DNA of 64,000 nt. It comes from Lentzea guizhouensis (GTDB lineage: Bacteria > Actinomycetota > Actinomycetes > Mycobacteriales > Pseudonocardiaceae). Numbering within the stretch: position 1 is the stretch's first letter; every line of letters starts with the position of its first letter. The translations under genes were made by a program, and so were the position numbers. Where the stretch lies: assembly GCF_001701025.1 (NCBI RefSeq), contig NZ_CP016793.1, positions 6,014,001 through 6,078,000 of the forward strand, written 5' to 3'. The notes below the pieces were generated by a model. It did no database searches and was not told the DNA's origin. It was given only the letters and a program-made list of their open reading frames with translations. This document shows positions 10,295 through 17,634 of the stretch, in pieces.

Positions 10295-10313
10295 TTGCAA
10301 AAGTTTTCCGCAA
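10295..10313. promoter_or_regulatory. LacI-family-type operator upstream of the GH13 gene (site 1)
   Basis: TTGCAAAAGTTTTCCGCAA lies 44 bases upstream of the alpha-glucosidase start. The TTGC...GCAA ends and the AAA-G-TTT core resemble the TTGCAA-NN-TTGCAA class of actinobacterial maltose-type LacI sites. The symmetry is imperfect. The cognate regulator is not identified; two LacI genes lie 9-11 kb away. Confidence 0.45.
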
Positions 10314-10348
10314 GTCCACAGAAGGATTACGTGAGAACGGCGGGCAAT

Positions 10349-10366
10349 CCTGCAAAGTTTTTCAGG
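10349..10366. promoter_or_regulatory. LacI-family-type operator upstream of the GH13 gene (site 2)
   Basis: CCTGCAAAGTTTTTCAGG is a near-perfect palindrome (CCTG...CAGG around AAAGTTT), 36 bases upstream of site 1. On the minus strand a weak promoter, TTGCAG - 18 bases - CGTAAT, would lie between the two sites, so a regulator bound at both could block it. It also lies just upstream of the divergent plus-strand tRNA promoter. Confidence 0.4.
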
Positions 10367-10381
10367 GGTCGCGTAAATGCG

Positions 10382-10411
10382 TTGACCCTGCGGCGGCACG
10401 CACGGCAGAGT
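10382..10411 (+). promoter_or_regulatory. Putative sigma-70 promoter of the leader-tRNA operon
   Basis: TTGACC (10382-10387) and CAGAGT (10406-10411) are separated by 18 bases. This fits the actinobacterial housekeeping consensus TTGAC - 16 to 18 - TANNNT, apart from C for T at the first -10 base. The start point would fall near 10418, about 23 bases before the leader start codon. Confidence 0.5.
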
Positions 10412-10440
10412 TGTGCCAACGAACCCGAGGGGAGGCAGTT

Positions 10441-10488
10441 GTGAGGCAACACCAGCACATGCAGCAGCTGCCGGAGCTCCCGTCATGA
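10441..10488 (+). CDS. Leader peptide ORF, MRQHQHMQQLPELPS (15 codons)
   Basis: GTG at 10441 is preceded five bases upstream by GGAGG (10431-10435) inside GAGGGGAGG, a strong ribosome site. Codons 3-9 are CAA CAC CAG CAC ATG CAG CAG, so the peptide reads Met-Arg-Gln-His-Gln-His-Met-Gln-Gln before Leu-Pro-Glu-Leu-Pro-Ser. That is four Gln, two His and one internal Met in seven codons. The three tRNA genes downstream have anticodons CTG, GTG and CAT, which read exactly Gln CAG, His and ATG. The last codons encode a seven-base segment that can pair with the 5' arm of the following terminator. I infer that this is a transcription-attenuation leader sensing translation of Gln, His and Met codons. 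It is too short for standard gene finders. Confidence 0.75.
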   Translation: MRQHQHMQQLPELPS

Positions 10489-10513
10489 CCTGAACCGTTA
10501 TGCAACCGGGAGC
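10476..10513 (+). promoter_or_regulatory. Putative antiterminator hairpin
   Basis: GCTCCCG (10476-10482, within the last leader codons) is perfectly complementary to CGGGAGC (10507-10513). Forming this helix uses three bases (10511-10513) of the terminator's 5' arm, so the two structures exclude each other. A ribosome finishing at the TGA (10486-10488) would cover the first strand and favour the terminator. A ribosome stalled early in the Gln/His/Met run would leave it free. A competing upstream pairing (GGCAG 10434-10438 with CTGCC 10468-10472) could hide the ribosome site when translation is absent. Confidence 0.6.
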
Positions 10514-10545
10514 CGCCCGTCGCCATCGCGACGAGCGGCTTTTTT
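10511..10545 (+). terminator. Rho-independent attenuator terminator before the tRNA genes
   Basis: AGCCGC (10511-10516) pairs with GCGGCT (10535-10540). Inside it CGTCGC (10518-10523) pairs with GCGACG (10528-10533) around a four-base loop, with one C/A mismatch between the two helices. Six T residues (10540-10545) follow. This is a textbook intrinsic terminator placed between the leader ORF and the first tRNA, three bases before tRNA-Gln begins, so it would stop transcription of the tRNAs when it forms. Confidence 0.85.
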
Positions 10546-10547
10546 GA

Positions 10548-10620
10548 TGCCCGTTGGTCCAATCGGCACGGACGCCGCGCTCTGGACGCGGAGATCGAGG
10601 TTCGAGTCCTCGACGGGCAG
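10548..10620 (+). tRNA. tRNA-Gln, anticodon CTG
   Basis: A 73-base cloverleaf. The acceptor stem TGCCCGT/ACGGGCA has seven pairs including T1-A72, a known tRNA-Gln identity element. The D stem is GTCC/GGAC with GG in its loop. The anticodon stem CCGCG/CGCGG carries loop CTCTGGA (anticodon CTG at 10582-10584). The T arm CGAGG/CCTCG has loop TTCGAGT. CCA is not encoded. It is the first of three tightly packed tRNAs behind the attenuator. Confidence 0.88.
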
Positions 10621-10622
10621 CT

Positions 10623-10699
10623 GTGACCGAAGCCGAAGCAGTCGAGGCGCCAGGTTGTGGTCCTGGTCGAAGCCGGTGCGAGTCCGGTCGGTCACCCCA
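10623..10699 (+). tRNA. tRNA-His, anticodon GTG
   Basis: The acceptor stem GTGACCG/CGGTCAC is followed by C73 and an encoded CCA (10697-10699). The anticodon stem CCAGG/CCTGG holds loop TTGTGGT (anticodon GTG at 10657-10659). The T stem GCCGG/CCGGT has loop TGCGAGT, where the usual TTC starts TGC. The D arm is weak (three pairs, no GG in the loop), and position 8 is A rather than T. The base before G1 is T, so the usual encoded G-1 is not evident. It starts two bases after tRNA-Gln. The anticodon and C73 support His, but the body is divergent from a housekeeping tRNA-His. Confidence 0.8.
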
Positions 10700-10700
10700 C

Positions 10701-10769
10701 CGCGCGGGATCCGGTGATCACTCAGGCCTCATGAGCCCGAGGTGCCTGGTTCGACACCAGGACGCGCGA
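10701..10769 (+). tRNA. tRNA-like gene with anticodon CAT (probable Met), D arm reduced
   Basis: The acceptor CGCGCGG/ACGCGCG gives six of seven pairs. The anticodon stem CAGGC/GCCCG (four of five pairs) has loop CTCATGA with CAT at 10730-10732. The T arm CCTGG/CCAGG has the canonical loop TTCGACA, and the variable region is AGGTG. Only about 13 bases replace the D arm and I can draw no proper D stem, so the molecule resembles a D-armless tRNA. CAT could mean Met, initiator Met or Ile2; the ATG in the leader and lack of Ile codons favours Met. It starts one base after the CCA of tRNA-His. Standard scanners may miss it. Confidence 0.6.
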
Positions 10770-10770
10770 C

Positions 10771-11442
10771 TCACTTCAACGGCGTGCGCAGCTCGGCCGC
10801 GCGAGCCGCGCCGAACCGGGTGGCGAGCACCTGGTCGACCATCTGCGCCGAGGACAGGCTCTTGCTCGCGGCGAGCTGGTCGAGCGCGTCGCTCAGCGCT
10901 TCGACCAGCGCGGGGTAGTCCAGGGCCCAGCTGCCGGCCGTGTTGTGCGCGAACGTCACGACGATCGAGTCGGTGCCCGGCTGGGCGGCGGTCGCCGTCG
11001 CACCGTCACCGATGACTTTCAACCCGGTCAGGTCGACCGGCGCGACGAAGTCGGTGAACACCGTCAGCACGGCCTCCAGCGCCCCGGCCTCGCCCTCCGC
11101 GAACAGCGTCGGCGGCTGCGCGTGCCGCAGCGCGTAGACCAGCAGGTGCTGCAGGGTCGGCAACTGCGCCAGCCGGCTCTCGGTGCTGCGCAACGCGTGT
11201 TGCTGCAGCTGCTCGGCGAAGGTGAAGGAGGCGGGCGTGCACGCGGCCATCGCGGCCTTGCCGTCGCCGCTGTTCACCCGCTCGACGAAGTTCTTGAACA
11301 ACGTCCGGATGAACTCGTCGTCGGTGAGCGTCTCGCTGACGGTGGTGATCGGGGTCGGCCCTGACCGCAGGGGGATCTCCGCCGCGGGGGTGGCGGAACA
11401 CGCACTGAGCACCACGGCCAAAGCGGCCACCAGCCATCGCAT
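10771..11442 (-). CDS. Lipoprotein of unknown function
   Basis: A 223-residue protein starting MRWLVAALAVVLSACSATPA, a lipoprotein signal peptide with lipobox LSAC and the lipidated Cys at residue 16. The mature part has no domain I recognise. It contains a helical segment beginning LTDDEFIRTLFKNFVERVNSGDGKAAMAACTP, reminiscent of SnoaL/NTF2-like lumazine-binding folds seen in secreted actinobacterial proteins, but that is only a hint. The start is chosen for the signal peptide; there is no clear ribosome site. It ends two bases after the CAT tRNA on the opposite strand, so tRNA readthrough would be antisense to it. Confidence 0.75.
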   Translation of the reverse strand: MRWLVAALAVVLSACSATPAAEIPLRSGPTPITTVSETLTDDEFIRTLFKNFVERVNSGDGKAAMAACTPASFTFAEQLQQHALRSTESRLAQLPTLQHLLVYALRHAQPPTLFAEGEAGALEAVLTVFTDFVAPVDLTGLKVIGDGATATAAQPGTDSIVVTFAHNTAGSWALDYPALVEALSDALDQLAASKSLSSAQMVDQVLATRFGAARAAELRTPLK

Positions 11443-11499
11443 GTGGGGCACACTAGGGCGTTCGCAGTCGCTGGAACAGCGAAGTCGATGATCTCGTCG

Positions 11500-11817
11500 A
11501 TCGTTCTTCCGGACACGAGCGGCTTCGCGGAAGAGTGGCAGGCGTGGAAGACGGAACGGGAACGCGGCCCGGCCGATCCGTGCGGATGGCTGGCGCTGGT
11601 GTGTCGCTCGATTGGCTGGAGACGAACGGGTCCGGGCCGGTGACGTCGAGATCGAGATCGCCGGGCGCGGTGGCTGTAGGTCGTGCTCGACTTCAACCGG
11701 GCCGCGAACCTGCCCTGCGCGTTCACGACCTACGCCACCTGCCCGTTGCCGCCCGCGGGCAACCACCTGGCGTTCCAGGTCGAGGCCGGCGAGAAGACGC
11801 CGTACGAGCAGGGCTAG
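11500..11817 (+). pseudogene. DUF1684 family protein remnant
   Basis: Two separated pieces of a DUF1684 protein remain on the plus strand. The N-terminal piece reads SGFAEEWQAWKTERE...GWLALV (about 11520-11600). The reading then changes frame (VSLDWLE). After a deletion the C-terminal piece [25 protein letters not shown]...VEAGEK follows to TAG at 11815-11817, and an in-frame TAG at 11677-11679 precedes it. Intact members are about 200-270 residues and keep a glycine-rich middle that is absent here. The middle deletion makes a sequencing error an insufficient explanation. Its stop overlaps that of the convergent APH-like gene. Confidence 0.7.
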
Positions 11818-12515
11818 AAGAACTCGTCGAGCAGGCGGTACCAGTACAGCTTCGCCGGATCGGGGACGAGGCCGTAGGCGCGGTCGAACGCGGCTGCGGC
11901 CTCCTCGCCCAGCTCCCGGTGGACCAGCGCGAGGTCGTGGTGCCGGTCGGCCACCCCGAGCCGGCCCACGTCGATCACCACGGTCGACCCGTCCGGCCGC
12001 ACCAGCACGTTCGGCGGGCAGAAGTCGCCGTGCACCACCACGAGGTCCTCGTCGGCGGGTGCCGCCGCGACCAGCTTCTCGAAGAGCTCCTCAGGTGACG
12101 TGCCGAGGTGTTCGTCGTCGAAGTCGTCCGGGTCCACCAGGCCCGCCTCGACGTTGTGCCGAGCCTTCTCCACCGCCACCGCGACCCGTGAGTCGAACGG
12201 GCACTCCTGCCACGGCACGGAATGCAGCTCCCGCAGCACCGTGCCCAGGACCGTGCCTGCCCGCACCGGCTCCACGGCGGCCAGCGACGGCGCCCCGACG
12301 TCCTGCAGCACCAGCCAGCCGTCCTCGAACGCCAGGACCGCCGGCACCTCGAACCGGCTGCCGAGCCACCGCAACCGCGCGTGCTCGTCGGTCGCGGCGC
12401 GCTTCACGTAACACCCGTCAGCCCGCCAGATCTGACCTGACAAGCCTTCGGTGTCAGCCGACCACGCGTCGCCCGCCACCCGCAGAACCGCCCCGGGAAC
12501 CTCCACGGGGCACAT
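11814..12515 (-). CDS. Aminoglycoside 3'-phosphotransferase-like kinase
   Basis: A 233-residue APH-fold enzyme. The Brenner motif HGDFCPPN is at 162-169 with catalytic D164. The metal-binding Asp is in [16 protein letters not shown] (D182). The ending YRLLDEFF matches the C-terminus of APH(3') enzymes. These enzymes use ATP to phosphorylate a sugar hydroxyl of aminoglycosides such as kanamycin. This copy is somewhat shorter than the usual 260-270 residues, and the N-terminal lobe is reduced, so substrate and resistance activity are uncertain. It is convergent with the DUF1684 remnant and followed upstream by the Excalibur protein gene with a 6-base gap. Confidence 0.85.
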   Translation of the reverse strand: MCPVEVPGAVLRVAGDAWSADTEGLSGQIWRADGCYVKRAATDEHARLRWLGSRFEVPAVLAFEDGWLVLQDVGAPSLAAVEPVRAGTVLGTVLRELHSVPWQECPFDSRVAVAVEKARHNVEAGLVDPDDFDDEHLGTSPEELFEKLVAAAPADEDLVVVHGDFCPPNVLVRPDGSTVVIDVGRLGVADRHHDLALVHRELGEEAAAAFDRAYGLVPDPAKLYWYRLLDEFF

Positions 12516-12521
12516 TCTGGC

Positions 12522-13421
12522 TCACTCGCAGGCGGTGCCGTCCTTGTCGTGGTCCAAGCCGTAGATGTCGTTGCCGATGACGGGGATGGGCCCGCGCACG
12601 TAAGCCGGTCCGTTTCCGGAGCCACCCGCGCAGTCCACATCGGACGCGATCGGCACGCAGCCGCCGTAGTTCGGGTCGCACTTCGGCGCAGGCGCAGGCG
12701 CGGGTGCGGGCACCGGAGCGGGTGCGGGCTGCGGGTTGGGCTGCGGCTTCGGCTGAGGCTGAGGTTGCGGAGCCGGCTGCGGCTTCGGCTGCGCCACCGC
12801 CGGAGGAGCGGTGGTCGTCGTGGTCGTGGTCGTGGTGGTAGTGGTCGTCGGTGCAGTCGTCGTCGTGGTGCTCGTCGACGGAGGCACGGTCGTCGTCACC
12901 GGTGCCGCAGCCGCCGGAGAAGGCTTTTCCTGCGGCGGGTCCAGCGCCGCCCCGATCGCCCCGATCGCGAAGAAGAACGCCAGCACGCTCGCCACCCCGA
13001 TCGCCACCGGCGCGCCCCACGACTTCTTCCGCCCGACCGGCACGACCGCACCCCGCGGCACCTCGCGCGGCAACCGCAGCACGACCTGCAGCAACCCGTT
13101 CGTCCCGAGCTGCACCGTGGCGGCGCACCCGACCGCGCCACCGCCCGACTCCACCTGCATGAGCAACGGCGCGTACCGCTGCGACATCAGGAAGGTCAGC
13201 TCGCCGACCCGATGCCCGTCCAGCCGCACCTCGACGGCGCGCTGCCCGCGGTACTTGCCCGCGCCGATCGCGCACCACGTCAGGTGCACGGCCACGTACC
13301 GCACCACGTCGGCCGGCACGGCGTAGCGGGCCAGCGCCTGCTGGTGGTGCTCCTCGCGGGTGACGGTCACCGCCACCTCGCCGGGCACCATCACCAGGCC
13401 GGCGGCCGAGTTCTCGATCAC
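12522..13421 (-). CDS. Membrane-anchored Excalibur calcium-binding domain protein
   Basis: A 299-residue protein. The N-terminal about 145 residues form a cytoplasmic domain (EHHQQALARY...VRLDGHRVGELTF...) I cannot assign. One transmembrane segment follows (APVAIGVASVLAFFFAIGAIGAALD, about 147-171). Then come a Thr-rich tract and an alternating Pro/Lys/Gln/Ala tract that probably span the wall. The C-terminal domain CDPNYGGCVPIASDVDC...GLDHDKDGTACE matches the Excalibur calcium-binding motif DxDxDGxxCE. Topology suggests an intracellular module coupled to an extracellular Ca-binding tip. The low-complexity DNA at 12680-12870 is a simple-sequence region. Confidence 0.8.
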   Translation of the reverse strand: MIENSAAGLVMVPGEVAVTVTREEHHQQALARYAVPADVVRYVAVHLTWCAIGAGKYRGQRAVEVRLDGHRVGELTFLMSQRYAPLLMQVESGGGAVGCAATVQLGTNGLLQVVLRLPREVPRGAVVPVGRKKSWGAPVAIGVASVLAFFFAIGAIGAALDPPQEKPSPAAAAPVTTTVPPSTSTTTTTAPTTTTTTTTTTTTTAPPAVAQPKPQPAPQPQPQPKPQPNPQPAPAPVPAPAPAPAPKCDPNYGGCVPIASDVDCAGGSGNGPAYVRGPIPVIGNDIYGLDHDKDGTACE

Positions 13422-13603
13422 TGCGGGCTCCTCGGGGGCAGGGAGTCGGTACGCCTGACCATCGACGGTGGCAGCGCAGCGTTACTCAAGTCCGGGCGAG
13501 ATTGGGCCAAGCGGGTGTTAATCGCGAGTACGTGTCACGCCCAGTGCCGGACGGACGATGAAAGCCCTTCCCCAGGGCACCTGCTGAGACGCAGACCTGT
13601 CGG

Positions 13604-13615
13604 GAGAGCGCTTTC
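13604..13615. promoter_or_regulatory. LacI-type operator-like palindrome before the GT/radical SAM cluster
   Basis: GAGAGCGCTTTC, followed by ACA, differs by one base from the perfect palindrome GAGAGCGCTCTC seen at 63203-63214. It lies 42 bases upstream of the glycosyltransferase start and may be an operator for that operon. No -10 or -35 is clear. Confidence 0.35.
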
Positions 13616-13656
13616 ACATTAGGTTCGGCGGTGGAGGGGATGTCGACTCGAAGCGG

Positions 13657-16200
13657 GTGTTCATGGCCGTCCTGTGGGGAGTGTCCTTCGACGCCACGGC
13701 GATGTCGGGCGTGGTGGTCGAGTTCGTCAAGACCGCCGAGCTGTTCGCCGGGCGCGGTCTGCGGATCCACCTCGACCTCGGCTACGACGTCAAAGCGGAC
13801 AAAGGACCGTTCTTCCGGCCCTACCACGGCGAACAGGTACCGCCCTGGGTCACGCTCGACCGGGTCGACGGCCTCGACCGGATCAGCGGCTACGACCAGG
13901 ACTTCGTCACCGGGACGCTGGAAGCCGTCCAGCGTGACGAAATTCCACGTGTGGGGGAAATCGCCGACCAGATCGCCAGGCAGATCGAGCAGACCTGGGA
14001 GGACCGCGGCGTCACGATGGTCATGGTCGAGAACGGCACGCTGCCGGAGAACGTCGCCTACACCACCGCGCTCTACCAGGCGATCGAACGTTACGGCGCC
14101 CGCCATGCGCTGGGCCGCTTCGTGTTCTGGCGCGACCACGACATGATGTGGCAGAGCGAACCGGGCAAGTACGGCACCTTTCCGTTCCCCGGCACGCCGA
14201 ACATGCGCAACTCACCGCACATCCACTACTTCGCGCTGCACGAGGAAGCCCGCAGGCGCACCCTCGAATGGCAGCCCCACCTGCGCAACCTCGACGTCCT
14301 GCCGAACACCTTCCGGCCGCCACAACGCAGTGGCCGCAAGGACTTCAAACGCCACCACGGCATCCCCGACGACGCCAAGCTCATCGCCAGGTTCACCCGG
14401 ATCATCCCGCAGAAGCGCATCGACCGGGACCTGCACCTGCTCAGGCTGCTGCCCGACGACGTGCACCTGTTCATCGCGGGCGACACCGGCGAGCACCCCG
14501 CGGAGACGCTGAAGCTGCGCAGGCTCACCGACGAGCTCGGCCTGACCAGACGCGTGGTCTTCGGCGGCACCCTGGCCCAGGCCGAGTCCACCAGCGCCGC
14601 GTTCTCCGTGCGGGACCTGTTGGCGCACGCGGACATCGTGTCGTTCCTGACCTCGTACGACTACGAGAGCTACGGCAACCCGATCAGCGAGGCCGTCGCC
14701 GCCGGCGTGCCGTACCTGACCAGCCGCTACGCCCTGTACGACACGGTCTACCCCGGTTTCCGGGCCCCGGTGCTCGACATCCTGACCCACGACCTGCCGA
14801 CCGAGGAGTTCGCAAGAGACGTGCACGAGCTGATGACCGACGCGGAGAGGAGGGCGGAAGTGGTGGCGCACAACCAGGAGCTTGGAGTGCACAGCAGGAC
14901 CGCGGCGAACGACCTGGTTGAGAGACTGTTCCCGCCTGCCATGGGCGCGGGCGTCAAGCTGAGCGTCGTGCTGCCCGTGTTCAACGAGGCGGCCAACCTC
15001 GACGCCGTGCTCACCAGCCTGCGCGAGCAGGACGGCATCGAGCCGGACCAGTACGAGATCGTGCTGGTGGACAACAACTCCACCGACGACACGGTCGCCA
15101 TCGCCCACCGCTTCGCCGCCGAGCACCCCGAGATCGCCCTGCACGTGATCGCCGAGCCGGAACAGGGCGTCGCGTGCGCGCGCAAGGCGGGCATGGACTT
15201 CGCCGCCCAACGCAGCCGCGCCCGGCAGGACCCCGGTGAGCGCTTCTACCTGGTCTCCGCCGACGCCGACTGCCGCGTCGACCGGCGGTGGCTGGCCGAG
15301 CTGTTCGCCGCGATGGAGCACGACAAGGCCGCGATCGGCGTGTGCGACTACTACTACAACGCCGAACACTTCGTCGGCAGGCCACGGTTGTGGGACGCCA
15401 TCCAGCGCACACTGCGGTGCCGCGCGGTCACGTTCGCGTTGTTCGGCGGCTTCCCCGACGGCAAGGGCTTCGCGGTCGAACGCGAAGCCTACGAACGGGT
15501 CGGCGGCATCGAGATCTGCTACCAGCTGCACAACGGCCGGTTCGTGAACCACCTGTCCGACGACTGGGACTTCGGCATCAAGGTCCGCGGCTCCGGCTAC
15601 GACATCACCTACGCGCCGCTGTCCAAGGTCGAGATCAACCCGCGCCGGGTCAACCACGCGATCGACGAGGTGATCACGGGCCGCGCTTACGGCTCCGACG
15701 GCATCATCGTGATGCGCGACATCAGGCCCCAAAATGATGAGACACAGACCGAGGCGCAGACCGCTGATCTCACCGAGGAAGAAGCGCTGCAGGCGTGGGA
15801 GTTCTCCATCAAGGACTTCACGCCGAAGAACACCGTCCTGCCCGTCCTGCTCACCCCGTCGCTGCTCGACGACGACGCAGTGATCGCGTTCTTCGGCGCC
15901 GACCTGGCCGAACGGCTGGGCCGCCGGATCGCGGAGATCAAGGACGAGATGCGGGTGGTGGACTTCACCCCGATCCACTCCTACAAGACGCCGTCCTACC
16001 GGCTGTACCTGGAGTTCCGGCACGAGCTCTTCGCCAGGCTGCGCGCGACGGTGGGGGAGGACATCGGCTACCCGCCGCCGCTGCCCGAGTGCTTCGCCGA
16101 CGTGCCGGAAGAGCGGTTCGCGGAGTTCGTGAAGTACTACTGCGAGGACCGCGAGTCCGGCGAGGCGCACAACCACTTCGGCAACGGAGGTGTGTTCTGA
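13657..16200 (+). CDS. Two-domain glycosyltransferase (GT4-like plus GT2)
   Basis: An 847-residue fusion. Residues about 1-425 are a GT-B fold transferase of the GT4 type, with RFTRIIPQKRID, the ESYGNPISEAVAAG donor-site motif (E...E) and an unusual N-terminal half. Residues about 430-720 are a GT-A fold GT2 transferase starting LSVVLPVFNEAANLDAVL, with VDNNSTDDT and the metal-binding SADADCRVD. A C-terminal helical extension completes it. It probably adds two sugars in sequence to one acceptor. Its stop overlaps the radical SAM start (TGATG). The start is GTG at 13657; ATG 13663 is possible and no strong ribosome site favours either. The acceptor is unknown. Confidence 0.85.
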   Translation: MFMAVLWGVSFDATAMSGVVVEFVKTAELFAGRGLRIHLDLGYDVKADKGPFFRPYHGEQVPPWVTLDRVDGLDRISGYDQDFVTGTLEAVQRDEIPRVGEIADQIARQIEQTWEDRGVTMVMVENGTLPENVAYTTALYQAIERYGARHALGRFVFWRDHDMMWQSEPGKYGTFPFPGTPNMRNSPHIHYFALHEEARRRTLEWQPHLRNLDVLPNTFRPPQRSGRKDFKRHHGIPDDAKLIARFTRIIPQKRIDRDLHLLRLLPDDVHLFIAGDTGEHPAETLKLRRLTDELGLTRRVVFGGTLAQAESTSAAFSVRDLLAHADIVSFLTSYDYESYGNPISEAVAAGVPYLTSRYALYDTVYPGFRAPVLDILTHDLPTEEFARDVHELMTDAERRAEVVAHNQELGVHSRTAANDLVERLFPPAMGAGVKLSVVLPVFNEAANLDAVLTSLREQDGIEPDQYEIVLVDNNSTDDTVAIAHRFAAEHPEIALHVIAEPEQGVACARKAGMDFAAQRSRARQDPGERFYLVSADADCRVDRRWLAELFAAMEHDKAAIGVCDYYYNAEHFVGRPRLWDAIQRTLRCRAVTFALFGGFPDGKGFAVEREAYERVGGIEICYQLHNGRFVNHLSDDWDFGIKVRGSGYDITYAPLSKVEINPRRVNHAIDEVITGRAYGSDGIIVMRDIRPQNDETQTEAQTADLTEEEALQAWEFSIKDFTPKNTVLPVLLTPSLLDDDAVIAFFGADLAERLGRRIAEIKDEMRVVDFTPIHSYKTPSYRLYLEFRHELFARLRATVGEDIGYPPPLPECFADVPEERFAEFVKYYCEDRESGEAHNHFGNGGVF

Positions 16201-17585
16201 TGGACCGCGAGCCCAGGGTGTGGCGGGCGCTGCAGGACCCCGCCAACGCGCACCTGCTGGAGTACGTCACCGAGGACCCGTTCGGGGCGCACGTGTTCCC
16301 CGGCAACGTGCCCGGCCACCCGGTCGACGCGTTCCTCGACGACCTGAGCGACCAGCTCGTCGGCACCGCGCCGATCCACCTCTGGTCCTACATCCCCACC
16401 TGTGCCTACAAGTGCCGCTTCTGCCAGTACCCGGTCGTGCTGGTCAAGGGCTCGAACGCGGCCGAGAAGCTGACGCGGTGGGTCGACTGGAACATCCGCG
16501 AGGCCCAGCTGTGGCTCGCCCGCGTGCCCGAGCTCGCCAAGGCGCCGGTCGGCGAGTTCAACGTCTTCGGTGGCACGCCGTCGTTGCTGCCGGTCGACGA
16601 GATCCGCCGCCTGCTCGGCTTCTACCGGGAGAACTTCGGGTTCACCGACGACACCACGATCCGCTTCGAGGGCGACCCCAGCACGTTCACGCCCGAGAAG
16701 CTCGACGCGTTGCGGGAACTGGGCTGCACCAAGCTCTCCAGCGGCGTGCAGTCGTTCGACGACCCGGTGCTGCGCGAGTGCGGCCGCGAGCACACCTCGC
16801 AGATGTGCGTGGACTTCGTGCGCAACGCCAAGAAGGCCGGCTTCGAGTGGATCAGCATCGACCTGATGTACGGCCTGCTCGACCAGACCGTCGACAGCGT
16901 CCGGCGTGACCTCGACGTCGTGCTGGAGGAGGAGATCACCGCCGTCGTCTGCACCAAGCTGCACCTGAAGTCCTATTCGGACACCCGGACCGGTGTCGCC
17001 GGCGAGCAGCCGGCGCCGTGGCAGCTGCCCGCCTACCGCGACAAGCTGGTGCGCGACGGCCACTTCTGGCCGGCGCTGGTCGAGCAGTACCGGATGCGCG
17101 AGGTGCTGACCGACGGCCTGCGCGCCGCCGGGTACACCGAGCACCCCACGATGTACTTCGCCCGCAACGGCCTCGGGCCGGAGAAGTGGAAGTCCATCAT
17201 GGTCGACCAGGACAAGCAGGAGGCCGAGGTCGCGATCGGCCTGGGCGGCAGCTCGAGCTGCCGGGCGTCGGAGGCGATCACCGACGTGCAGTGGAAGTCG
17301 TACGCCCAAGCCGTCGACGCCGGTCGGGTGCCGCTCGGCTCCGCGACGCGTTTCACCGAGGAAGCGCAGGAAGCCAGGAGCGTGAAGATGGCGCTGTCCA
17401 CGTTGCAACCGGTGCGCGACGACCTGCACCGCGCCCGGTTCGGCCGGTCGGTGTTCGACTCGCCCTGGCGGGAGAAGTTCGACTCGCTGGCCGAACGCGG
17501 GCTGCTCACCCTCGACCAGGACGGTGTGACGCTGACCGACGACGGCGAGGTGCTGGTCGAGGCCATCATCAACACCGAGCTGTAG
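16200..17585 (+). CDS. Radical SAM enzyme (HemN/coproporphyrinogen oxidase-like)
   Basis: A 461-residue radical SAM protein with the 4Fe-4S motif CAYKCRFC (C68, C72, C75), an FNVFGGTPSLLP strand-2 motif and RFEGDPSTFTPEKLDALRELGCTKLSSGVQSF, typical of the HemN superfamily. The N-terminal PTCAYKC context is unlike true HemN (normally HIPFC), so heme synthesis is unlikely. Related HemN-like enzymes include class C methyltransferases and cyclopropanases in natural product pathways. It is translationally coupled to the two-domain glycosyltransferase and followed by a PLP decarboxylase, which suggests modification of a glycosylated small molecule or polymer. Confidence 0.85.
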   Translation: MDREPRVWRALQDPANAHLLEYVTEDPFGAHVFPGNVPGHPVDAFLDDLSDQLVGTAPIHLWSYIPTCAYKCRFCQYPVVLVKGSNAAEKLTRWVDWNIREAQLWLARVPELAKAPVGEFNVFGGTPSLLPVDEIRRLLGFYRENFGFTDDTTIRFEGDPSTFTPEKLDALRELGCTKLSSGVQSFDDPVLRECGREHTSQMCVDFVRNAKKAGFEWISIDLMYGLLDQTVDSVRRDLDVVLEEEITAVVCTKLHLKSYSDTRTGVAGEQPAPWQLPAYRDKLVRDGHFWPALVEQYRMREVLTDGLRAAGYTEHPTMYFARNGLGPEKWKSIMVDQDKQEAEVAIGLGGSSSCRASEAITDVQWKSYAQAVDAGRVPLGSATRFTEEAQEARSVKMALSTLQPVRDDLHRARFGRSVFDSPWREKFDSLAERGLLTLDQDGVTLTDDGEVLVEAIINTEL

Positions 17586-17622
17586 GACCGAATCCCGCGA
17601 GCACGCGGTCACGGGCGGTTCG

Positions 17623-17628
17623 TACCGT
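17623..17628 (+). promoter_or_regulatory. -10 element for a leaderless decarboxylase transcript
   Basis: TACCGT fits the TANNNT -10 consensus and ends six bases before the ATG at 17635, so the transcript would begin at the start codon. The same spacing is seen before the genes at 45177 (GACGAT) and 45688 (TACGAT), and with seven bases before 57652 (CATACT). Confidence 0.4.
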
Positions 17629-17634
17629 GTGCTC

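Noticed and set aside
10511..10545. Terminator as the end of an upstream plus-strand gene
   Set aside because: No plus-strand gene precedes it other than the 15-codon leader. It sits three bases before the tRNA genes, so an attenuator role fits better.
12800..12870. Short repeated GTCGTGGTC-type units resembling a repeat array
   Set aside because: They encode the poly-Thr stalk of the Excalibur protein (ACC/ACG codons); there are no spacers as in a CRISPR.
14212..16176. A 654-codon minus-strand open frame opposite the glycosyltransferase
   Set aside because: The plus strand holds two complete glycosyltransferase domains; the minus frame is a low-complexity shadow.
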